Shown: positions 15,410 to 20,765 of the stretch, piece after piece
How the letters are laid out: each line of letters starts with the position of its first letter
Position numbering within the stretch: the first letter of the stretch is position 1
Assembly (NCBI GenBank): GCA_964460755.1
Contig: CAYWQL010000026.1
Span: forward strand, 1-20,765
Length of the DNA: 20,765 nucleotides
Direction of reading: 5' to 3'
Source: JAYFNU01 sp964460755
GTDB lineage: Bacteria; Bacillota; Clostridia; Oscillospirales; Ruminococcaceae
Notes under the pieces: generated by a model
Told to the model about the DNA's origin: nothing
Seen by the model: the letters and a program-made list of their open reading frames with translations, nothing else
Databases searched by the model: none
Position numbers and translations under genes: made by a program

Positions 15410-17647
15410 TTGGCGAAGAAAACCCCTAAGGAAGAAAAGAAAATCGGATTAGTTGAAAACGTTGAAATAGCAAACGCGGGCGAAATGGTTGAAGCGAATA
15501 TAGTTGACACGCTTAGAGTTAACTATATGCCCTATGCTATGAGCGTTATTATTTCGCGTGCTCTGCCCGAAATAGACGGCTTCAAACCGTCTCACAGAAA
15601 ACTTCTTTATACGATGTATAACATGGGACTTTTGACCGGTGCAAGGACAAAATCAGCGAATGTTGTCGGACAGACTATGAAGCTTAATCCTCACGGTGAC
15701 CAGACGATATACGAAACCCTCGTTCGTCTTTCTCGCGGCAATGAGACTCTTCTTCATGCCTATATCGACTCAAAAGGCAACTTCGGAAAGAGCTATAGCC
15801 GCGATATGGCATATGCCGCGCCGCGTTATACCGAGGTTAAGCTTGCCGAAATCAGCAGCCAGCTCTTTTCGGAAATAAACAAGAACACCGTTGATTTCGT
15901 TGACAACTATGACAGTACGACGAAGGAGCCGGTTCTTTTTCCGACGACCTTTCCGACGATACTCGTAAACTCAAACATCGGTATAGCGGTAGGTATGGCG
16001 AGTTCAATTTGCCCGTTTAACCTCGCTGAGGTGTGCGAAACCACCGTTGCGCTGATAAAAAATCCCGACCACGACATAGCTTCTACTTTGAAAGCTCCCG
16101 ATTTCCCGATTGGCGGCTACCTGCTTTATGACGAGGCGACGACGAGAGAGATATACGAAACCGGTCGAGGCTCGTTTAAAATTCGGGCGAAATATGAATA
16201 TGTTAAAGAGGGAAACCGTATAGAGATAACCGAAATCCCTCCGACGACGACGATTGAAGCGATTATGGACAAGCTTGTCGAGCTTGTTAAGGCGGGAAAG
16301 ATAAAGGAACTTGCCGACCTTCGTGATGAGACCGATTTGAAAGGTCTTCGCCTTACGCTTGATTTGAAGCGCGGAATAGAGCCGGAAAAGCTTATGCAAA
16401 AGCTGTTTAAAATGACGCCGCTTGAGGATAATTTCTCGTGCAATTTTACCGTTCTTTTGGACGGAGTGCCAAGGCTCGTCGGCGTAAGAGAGATACTGAA
16501 CGCTTGGATTGAGTTTCGTCGCGGCTGTGTCAGCCGAAGAACAGCCTTCGAATTAAACGGCAAGGAGGAAAGGCTTCACCTATTGAACGGCCTTGCGGCT
16601 ATTCTTCTTGATATTGATAAGGCTATAAAAATAGTTCGTGAAACGGTCGAGGAAAAAGAGGTTGTGCCAAACCTTATGATTGGCTTTTCGATTGACGAGG
16701 TCCAAGCAAACTATATCGCGGAAATAAAGCTTCGCCATCTCAATCGCGAATATATCACGAACAGGCTTTCTGAAATCGATAACCTTACCGCCGAGGTTGC
16801 ACAGCTTAAAGAAATACTCGGCAACAAAAGGCTTGTTGACAAGATAATTATGAGCGAACAGGCGGAAATCGCGAAAAAGTACGTTCAGGCACGACGGACA
16901 AAAATTGTCTATGAGGAGCAGGAGGAGTATGTCGAACAGGAAGAAGCCATTCCCGACTATCCTGTTAACATCTTCTATTCTAAAGAAGGCTACTTCAAAA
17001 AGATAACCCCGCTTTCTCTTCGAATGAGCAGTGAACAAAAGCTTAAAGAAGGGGACGAGATAGTTTTTTCCTGCGAATGCAAAAACGACGACAACCTTCT
17101 TTTCTTTACGAATATGCGAAACGTCTATAAATGCAGGGCAAACGATTTCGAGGACGGAAAGGCGAGCGTAATCGGCGATTATGTCGCGGCAAAGCTTGAT
17201 ATGCTTGAAAACGAAACCTGCGTCGGTATGGTTTTAACGAGCGATTATAAGGGCTTTGTGCTGTATTTCTATGAAAACGGAAAGGTAGCGAAGGTTCCGC
17301 TTTCGCAGTTTGAAACAAAGCTAAACCGAAAAAAGCTTACCAACGCATATAACGACAAGAGCGACGCGACAGCTATAATTTCTGTCGTCGAGGAAAAGGA
17401 ATTTGCGGTATTTTCAAGCGGCGGACGTATGCTTCTTGTTAACAGCGCGCTTGTGCCGACGAAAATGAGCAAGGATACCCTTGGAGTAAACGTAATGACG
17501 CTCAAAAAGGGACAGCAAATAACCAGGGTTGTTGAAGCGTCGGCGCTTGAGCTTGAGCAGCCCCACAGATACAGAACCCGTAACCTCCCCGCGGCGGGAG
17601 CGATAGTCAGAGAAGAGGATATCGCCGAACAGCTTTCACTTTTATAG
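15410..17647 (+). CDS. parC: Type IIA topoisomerase DNA-cleavage subunit (ParC/GyrA-like, divergent)
   Basis: This A subunit cuts and rejoins DNA through a tyrosine-phosphate link and partners the preceding ATPase subunit. The catalytic pair Arg139-Tyr140 is in AAPRYTEVKL, preceded by GNFGKSYSRDMAY, which differs from the usual GDPPAAMRYTE form. The quinolone-pocket region reads PHGDQTIYE (94-102). Gln98 and Glu102 stand where E. coli GyrA has Ser83 and Asp87. DFPIGG (231-236) and a coiled-coil arm (about 385-490) follow. The C-terminal part (about 515-715) has four visible beta-pinwheel-like strands such as FYSKEGYFKKI and VLYFYENGKVAKVP. No GyrA box (QRRGGKG) is seen, so topoisomerase IV-like decatenation is more likely than supercoiling. 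The TTG start at 15410 is supported by AGGAGG 8 bases upstream. Length is 745. Confidence 0.85.
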   Translation: MAKKTPKEEKKIGLVENVEIANAGEMVEANIVDTLRVNYMPYAMSVIISRALPEIDGFKPSHRKLLYTMYNMGLLTGARTKSANVVGQTMKLNPHGDQTIYETLVRLSRGNETLLHAYIDSKGNFGKSYSRDMAYAAPRYTEVKLAEISSQLFSEINKNTVDFVDNYDSTTKEPVLFPTTFPTILVNSNIGIAVGMASSICPFNLAEVCETTVALIKNPDHDIASTLKAPDFPIGGYLLYDEATTREIYETGRGSFKIRAKYEYVKEGNRIEITEIPPTTTIEAIMDKLVELVKAGKIKELADLRDETDLKGLRLTLDLKRGIEPEKLMQKLFKMTPLEDNFSCNFTVLLDGVPRLVGVREILNAWIEFRRGCVSRRTAFELNGKEERLHLLNGLAAILLDIDKAIKIVRETVEEKEVVPNLMIGFSIDEVQANYIAEIKLRHLNREYITNRLSEIDNLTAEVAQLKEILGNKRLVDKIIMSEQAEIAKKYVQARRTKIVYEEQEEYVEQEEAIPDYPVNIFYSKEGYFKKITPLSLRMSSEQKLKEGDEIVFSCECKNDDNLLFFTNMRNVYKCRANDFEDGKASVIGDYVAAKLDMLENETCVGMVLTSDYKGFVLYFYENGKVAKVPLSQFETKLNRKKLTNAYNDKSDATAIISVVEEKEFAVFSSGGRMLLVNSALVPTKMSKDTLGVNVMTLKKGQQITRVVEASALELEQPHRYRTRNLPAAGAIVREEDIAEQLSLL

Positions 17648-17676
17648 TTGATTTTTAAATAACAATATGATATTAT
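17648..17676 (+). promoter_or_regulatory. secG promoter, extended -10 type
   Basis: TTGATT (17648-17653) and TATTAT (17671-17676) are separated by 17 bases, with TG one base before the -10. The -35 box begins at the base after the parC stop codon. No terminator is seen between parC and secG, so read-through from the topoisomerase genes is also possible. Confidence 0.75.
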
Positions 17677-17712
17677 CTTATATGTTGCACTGAATGTTGG
17701 AGGAAAAAACAA

Positions 17713-17961
17713 ATGACGACAATGGAAATTATAGCTGGAGCGACGCTGTTGCTCACAAGTGTTCTTATTATTCTTTCGGTTATGCTTCAAAGCAGCAAGG
17801 GCGACGGTCTTTCGGGCGTAATTATGGGCGGCGAAGGTGGTTCCGGACGCGAAAGAGGCAAGGCAAGCGACATAAAGCTTGCGAGAATAACGAAGGTTTT
17901 GGCAGTAGTGTTTTTCATAGTAACGCTCGCGGTCAATGTCGTTGCGCTTTCAGCGAAATAA
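17713..17961 (+). CDS. secG: Preprotein translocase subunit SecG
   Basis: SecG is the small accessory subunit of the SecYEG channel and assists protein export across the cytoplasmic membrane. The 82-residue product has two membrane segments (about 5-25 and 60-79) joined by a cytoplasmic loop with the family motif LQSSKGDGLSG (25-35) and a glycine-rich stretch, as in other Gram-positive SecG proteins. GGAGG (17699-17703) lies 9 bases before the ATG. It is a single-gene unit with its own promoter and a clear terminator, and it converges on rnpB. In many Firmicutes secG lies next to rnr and smpB; neither is seen here. Confidence 0.93.
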   Translation: MTTMEIIAGATLLLTSVLIILSVMLQSSKGDGLSGVIMGGEGGSGRERGKASDIKLARITKVLAVVFFIVTLAVNVVALSAK

Positions 17962-17974
17962 AACAAGTCAGATT

Positions 17975-18006
17975 AAACCGACGGCTTTGCTCGTCGGTTT
18001 TTTGTT
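17975..18006 (+). terminator. secG terminator
   Basis: A 9-bp stem (17975-17983 with 17992-18000) is followed by a run of six or more T. It lies 13 bases after the secG stop codon. Confidence 0.88.
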
Positions 18007-18040
18007 ATGTATTTTTAGAAGGTCGCGCAGGGACAGACGA

Positions 18041-18079
18041 ATAAAATATAAAAGAGGAACGGTTTTGCCGTTCCTCTTT
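18041..18079 (-). terminator. rnpB terminator
   Basis: A perfect 12-bp stem (18051-18062 with 18068-18079, 5-base loop) lies just beyond the 3' end of rnpB on the minus strand. The plus-strand bases 18041-18050 are A-rich, giving a U-rich tract after the hairpin in the rnpB transcript. It faces the secG terminator, so the two converging units are separated by back-to-back terminators. Confidence 0.82.
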
Positions 18080-18089
18080 CACATATAAA

Positions 18090-18420
18090 GCAAGTTGGTC
18101 TATAAGCCGAGTTCTGTCTTGGATGACAATCTATCTCGACCATATGTCGCCATATGGCTCCAGCCACGCTTGAAGACACGTCGGGCTAACGTATATGTCT
18201 TGCTCGGTGTTGCTCCGAATAGGGTTTACATGACCGCACAGTCGCCTGTGCGTCGGTGAGCTCTTACCTCGCCTTTCCACCCTTACCCGATAAATCGGGC
18301 GGTATATCTCTGTTGCACTTTCCCTAAGGTCGCCCTCGGCTGTCGTTAACAGCTATTCTGCCCTGTGGAGCTCGGACTTTCCTCACGTCAAACGACGCGC
18401 TGCCATCCGGCCAGCTTGCG
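18090..18420 (-). ncRNA. rnpB: RNase P RNA, bacterial type A-like
   Basis: This is the catalytic RNA of ribonuclease P, which removes the 5' leader of precursor tRNAs with the small protein RnpA. The two halves of the universal P4 core are plain on the minus strand: GAGGAAAGTCCGAGCTCC at 18384-18367 and ACAGAACTCGGCTTATAG at 18117-18100. The ends pair to form P1 (18090-18098 with 18411-18419, one mismatch). The AGGGTGAAA-like and GTAAGAGCTCACC-like internal segments fit the family. The length of about 330 bases is normal. The layout of the P4-to-3' region resembles type A rather than Bacillus type B. Ends are set from P1 and from the promoter and may be off by a few bases. Confidence 0.96.
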
Positions 18421-18426
18421 ATTGAT

Positions 18427-18455
18427 ATTATAACATACTATTTTTAATAACGCAA
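18427..18455 (-). promoter_or_regulatory. rnpB promoter
   Basis: On the minus strand TTGCGT (18455-18450) and TATAAT (18432-18427) are 17 bases apart, with TG one base before the -10. Transcription would begin 6-7 bases later, at about 18420, which agrees with the start of the P1 stem. Confidence 0.82.
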
Positions 18456-18488
18456 AGAGAGCCGCCGAGGCGTTGACGGTTTAACAAT

Positions 18489-18518
18489 TTAACACTTAAA
18501 AGCGTCACAATATATAAT
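18489..18518 (+). promoter_or_regulatory. Candidate upstream gdhA promoter (P2)
   Basis: TTAACA (18489-18494) and TATAAT (18513-18518) are 18 bases apart. It would give a leader of about 115 bases for gdhA. It is weaker than the promoter at 18575-18603 and may be chance in an AT-rich region. Confidence 0.4.
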
Positions 18519-18574
18519 TTTTTGTGCAAAGAGAAAAAATATCATATCTCTCGCATAAAAATACATAAAAAATA

Positions 18575-18603
18575 TTGCAATTACAATTTAATAGCAATAT
18601 AAT
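18575..18603 (+). promoter_or_regulatory. Main gdhA promoter (P1)
   Basis: TTGCAA (18575-18580) and a perfect TATAAT (18598-18603) are separated by exactly 17 bases. Transcription from about 18610 leaves a leader of some 30 bases. A second TATAAT at 18608-18613 has no matching -35 box. Confidence 0.78.
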
Positions 18604-18640
18604 TAAGTATAATTTTTTTGAAAGGAAGTTTGTTTTACCT

Positions 18641-19984
18641 ATGAAGAATACATATTTAAACGGCGTTTATGAGCAGGTTTGCAAGCGCGACGCGGGTGAG
18701 CCCGAGTTTCAGCAGGCAGTCTATGAAGTGCTTGAATCGCTTGAGCCTGTTATCGAGAAGAATCCCGTTTACGAGAAAAACGGCATAATTGAGCGAATTG
18801 TCGAGCCTGAAAGATTCATTCAGTTCCGCGTGGCTTGGGTTGACGATAACGGAAAAACTCAGGTTAACCGCGGTTTCCGCGTTCAGTTCAATTCAGCAAT
18901 CGGACCGTACAAGGGAGGTCTTCGCCTTCATCCGTCGGTTAACGCATCGGTTATCAAATTCCTTGGTTTTGAGCAGGTGTTCAAGAACAGCCTTACGACA
19001 CTTCCCATGGGCGGCGGCAAGGGCGGAAGCGACTTTGACCCGAAGGGCAAGTCCGATGCCGAAATTATGCGTTTTTGCCAGAGCTTTATGACCGAGCTTT
19101 CTAAGCACATCGGCGCGGACACCGACGTTCCCGCGGGTGATATCGGCGTTGGCGCGCGTGAAATAGGATTTTTATTCGGTCAGTACAAAAGACTTCGTAA
19201 CGAGTTCGTGGGCGTTTTAACGGGCAAGGGTCTTTCCTACGGCGGCTCGCTTGTAAGAACACAGGCGACAGGATACGGTCTTTGCTACTTCACGGAAGAA
19301 ATGTTAAGCTGTATGAAGAATGACAGCTTTAAGGGCAAAAAAGTCGTTATTTCGGGAAGCGGAAATGTTGCCATTTATGCGGCGGAAAAAGCGACCCAGT
19401 TCGGTGGTAAGGTTATCGCAATGTCCGATTCTTCGGGCTATATCGTAGATGAAAACGGCATTAACCTCGACGTTATGAAGCAGATAAAAGAGGTTGAACG
19501 CGCAAGAATAGTCGAATATACAAAGCGCGTAAACGGCTCGAAGTTCACAGAAGGCTGCAAGGGCATTTGGAATACGCCTTGCGATATTGCTCTTCCTTGC
19601 GCGACACAGAACGAGCTTGACGGCGCCTCTGCCGACGCGCTTATTAAAAACGGCGTTATGGCGGTTGCCGAGGGCGCAAATATGCCCAGCACGCCCGAAG
19701 CGGTCGAGAAGTTCCAAAAGGCTGGCATTCTCTTTGCTCCCGCAAAGGCTTCGAACGCAGGCGGCGTTGCGACCTCAGGTCTTGAAATGAGCCAAAACTC
19801 CATGAGATATTCCTGGACTGCGGCTGAGGTTGACGAGAAGCTTCACGGCATAATGATAAACATCTTCCATGCGGCTTATGACGCGGCGAAGGAATATGGT
19901 GTCGACGGAAACCTCGTAGCGGGCGCAAATATCGCAGGCTTCAAAAAGGTTGCGGACGCTATGCTTGCACAGGGCGTATTTTAA
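18641..19984 (+). CDS. gdhA: NADP-type glutamate dehydrogenase
   Basis: This enzyme makes glutamate from 2-oxoglutarate and ammonia with a reduced nicotinamide cofactor, a main ammonia-assimilation step. From the ATG at 18641 the protein is 447 residues, typical of hexameric bacterial GDH. Substrate residues lie in GPYKGGLR (88-95), MGGGKGGSDFDPKGKS (123-138, catalytic Lys127) and PAGDIGVG (164-171, Asp167). The Rossmann motif is GSGNVA (239-244), followed by MSDSSG, a form shared with NADP-dependent E. coli GdhA. Cofactor preference is inferred from that similarity. An in-frame TTG at 18575 is the -35 box and is rejected as start. The ribosome-binding site AAAGGAAG is 12 bases from the ATG, longer than usual. 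It is a single-gene unit, divergent from rnpB, ended by the hairpin at 20007-20034. Confidence 0.97.
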   Translation: MKNTYLNGVYEQVCKRDAGEPEFQQAVYEVLESLEPVIEKNPVYEKNGIIERIVEPERFIQFRVAWVDDNGKTQVNRGFRVQFNSAIGPYKGGLRLHPSVNASVIKFLGFEQVFKNSLTTLPMGGGKGGSDFDPKGKSDAEIMRFCQSFMTELSKHIGADTDVPAGDIGVGAREIGFLFGQYKRLRNEFVGVLTGKGLSYGGSLVRTQATGYGLCYFTEEMLSCMKNDSFKGKKVVISGSGNVAIYAAEKATQFGGKVIAMSDSSGYIVDENGINLDVMKQIKEVERARIVEYTKRVNGSKFTEGCKGIWNTPCDIALPCATQNELDGASADALIKNGVMAVAEGANMPSTPEAVEKFQKAGILFAPAKASNAGGVATSGLEMSQNSMRYSWTAAEVDEKLHGIMINIFHAAYDAAKEYGVDGNLVAGANIAGFKKVADAMLAQGVF

Positions 19985-20006
19985 CAGTTCCTTATAGTTT
20001 GGATTT

Positions 20007-20037
20007 AAGGCTTTTCGAGAAATCGAAAAGCCTTTTT
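20007..20037 (+). terminator. gdhA terminator
   Basis: A perfect 12-bp stem (20007-20018 with 20023-20034) is capped by a GAAA tetraloop and followed by T residues, 22 bases after the gdhA stop codon. Confidence 0.88.
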
Positions 20038-20094
20038 GTTATATTAGGAGAAAAATCGGAAAAACTAAGCTTATAGAAGCAAAAAAATTAATTG

Positions 20095-20121
20095 TTAGCA
20101 CTCATGCTACAAGAGTGCTAA
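20095..20121 (+). promoter_or_regulatory. CIRCE operator (HrcA binding site)
   Basis: A perfect match to the CIRCE element: TTAGCACTC (20095-20103), nine spacer bases, GAGTGCTAA (20113-20121). HrcA binds this inverted repeat and represses chaperone genes until heat stress. Here it lies 119 bases before the hsp20 start codon and after the gdhA terminator, so hsp20 is its only downstream target in view. I could not assign -35 and -10 boxes around it with confidence. Confidence 0.95.
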
Positions 20122-20240
20122 CAATTTACGCATCGTTCATATTGAGTTCATAAATTATTAAAAATTCAGGATTAGTATATGCTTGTAAGTTAAAGAGATT
20201 GAAACCTACAAAAACAATAAAAATATGGAGGTAAAGGATT

Positions 20241-20669
20241 ATGTTTGAATTAATGCCTTTCGAAAGAACAAGAAATTCCATGATGAACAGGATGTTTAAC
20301 GATTTTGAAAAGGACTTTATGTCGAACCCCTTCTCGGCTTCCAGCTACGGTTTTAAAACCGATATAAAGGACGACGGGAAGAACTTCACGGTCGAAGCGG
20401 AGCTTCCGGGCTTCAACAAAGAGGATATCAGCATTGATATCGACAAGGACGTTTTGACCGTTTCGGCGTCGCACAAGAGTGAAAACGAGGAGAAGACCGA
20501 CAAGTATGTAAGGCGCGAGAGAAGCTACGGTTCGTTCAGCAGAAGCTTTGATGTTACCGGTATTGATGCCGAAAATATCAAGGCGGCTTACAACAACGGC
20601 GTGCTTGAGCTGACGCTCCCGAAGCTTGAGGCCGTCGAACCCGCTAAGAAACAAATTGCGATTGAATAA
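20241..20669 (+). CDS. Small heat shock protein, Hsp20/alpha-crystallin family
   Basis: This is an ATP-independent holdase chaperone that binds unfolding proteins in the cytoplasm as large oligomers. The 142-residue length fits bacterial Hsp20. A short N-terminal arm rich in Phe and Met (1-35) leads to the alpha-crystallin domain (about 37-130), with VEAELPGFNKEDISI and the hallmark NNGVLELTLPK (about 118-128). The C-terminal IxI anchor appears as IAI (139-141). GGAGG (20227-20231) lies 9 bases before the ATG. The upstream CIRCE element points to HrcA repression. It is a single-gene unit with its own terminator. Members of this family are named hsp18 or hsp20 in clostridia, and I give no specific symbol. 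Confidence 0.95.
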   Translation: MFELMPFERTRNSMMNRMFNDFEKDFMSNPFSASSYGFKTDIKDDGKNFTVEAELPGFNKEDISIDIDKDVLTVSASHKSENEEKTDKYVRRERSYGSFSRSFDVTGIDAENIKAAYNNGVLELTLPKLEAVEPAKKQIAIE

Positions 20670-20678
20670 GGCGAAAGC

Positions 20679-20709
20679 AAACGCCCGACCAAAACGGTCG
20701 GGCGTTTTT
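20679..20709 (+). terminator. hsp20 terminator
   Basis: A perfect 12-bp GC-rich stem (20679-20690 with 20696-20707, 5-base loop) runs into a T stretch, 9 bases after the hsp20 stop codon. Confidence 0.9.
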
Positions 20710-20765
20710 CTTATGCTTTAGCATAGAAGCCGACGCGAAGCGGCGGGTTCAAAAACCGCCCGCTG
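20710..20765. other. Unassigned edge segment with short inverted repeats
   Basis: The last bases hold TATGC/GCATA around TTTA (20712-20725) and a GC-rich, self-complementary stretch (20739-20763). Two minus-strand frames are open from the window edge to stops at 20718 and 20711, so the 3' end of a minus-strand gene is possible. The stretch is too short to identify. It is not a complete tRNA. Confidence 0.3.

Noticed and set aside
17269..17790. A 173-codon minus-strand open frame over the parC end and secG start
   Set aside because: It is antisense to conserved coding sequence and to the secG promoter, with no ribosome-binding site.
17694..18044. A 116-codon plus-strand frame overlapping secG
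   Set aside because: It lies out of frame with SecG, reads through the secG terminator hairpin and has no family resemblance.
18090..18235. Possible loss of the GGU motif in RNase P RNA that pairs with the tRNA CCA end
   Set aside because: I could not align the P15 region by eye with enough certainty to say whether GGU is altered; a covariance-model alignment would decide.
18575..18640. Longer gdhA starting at TTG
   Set aside because: That TTG is part of the -35 box, and the extra 22 residues lie in the promoter and leader.
20735..20765. tRNA T-arm-like GGTTCAAAAACC at the right edge
   Set aside because: No acceptor, D or anticodon arms are visible around it; it is only a short self-complementary sequence.
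1..20765. CRISPR arrays, transposons, prophage or defence systems
   Set aside because: No spaced direct repeats, transposase or integrase, or defence-gene motifs were seen; intergenic regions are short and explained by promoters and terminators.

Overview
The window looks like core chromosome of a Gram-positive bacterium of the Clostridia (Bacillota), probably near the Oscillospirales/Ruminococcaceae. That placement is an inference. It rests on the Firmicute gene orders gdpP-rplI-dnaB and tilS-hpt-ftsH, an RNase J, a perfect CIRCE operator, strong Shine-Dalgarno sites with some TTG/GTG starts, a hexameric-type glutamate dehydrogenase, and a divergent type IIA topoisomerase pair of a kind I associate with Clostridia. 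I see no insertion sequence, prophage, CRISPR array, toxin-antitoxin or defence genes, and no tRNA or rRNA genes.

Layout. (1) Positions 1-3330, minus strand: rnhA, mnmA and glnS. rnhA and mnmA are 9 bp apart behind one promoter; glnS has its own promoter. A hairpin at 24-46 lies just beyond the 3' end of glnS. (2) Positions 3359-13320, plus strand: one long compact gene run, rnj-gdpP-rplI-dnaB-tilS-hpt-ftsH. It starts at a TTGACA-type promoter with a structured leader and ends at a strong hairpin. It combines RNA decay, c-di-AMP turnover, a ribosomal protein, the replicative helicase, tRNA-Ile lysidine formation, purine salvage and membrane proteolysis. (3) Positions 13306-17647, plus strand: a two-gene type IIA topoisomerase operon (B subunit, then A subunit) with unusual active-region sequences. 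(4) Positions 17648-18006: secG with its own promoter and terminator. (5) Positions 18041-18455, minus strand: the RNase P RNA gene rnpB with promoter and terminator, converging on secG. (6) Positions 18489-20037, plus strand: gdhA with two candidate promoters and a terminator. (7) Positions 20095-20709, plus strand: CIRCE operator, small heat shock protein gene and terminator. The last 55 bases are unassigned.

How the genes work together. MnmA makes the 2-thiouridine at the wobble position of tRNA-Gln, -Lys and -Glu, and GlnRS charges tRNA-Gln, so these neighbours share a substrate. RNase J and RNase P are both RNA-processing enzymes, and DnaB and the topoisomerase both serve chromosome replication. 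FtsH and Hsp20 are protein quality control, the latter evidently under HrcA.

I did not find a previously undescribed multi-gene system. The points most worth a second look are the divergent topoisomerase pair (altered ATPase glycine motif, quinolone-pocket residues and no GyrA box), the CIRCE-controlled small heat shock gene, the long basic tail and hairpin leader of RNase J, the joining of two gene clusters that are separate in Bacillus, and a recurring extended -10 promoter sequence.
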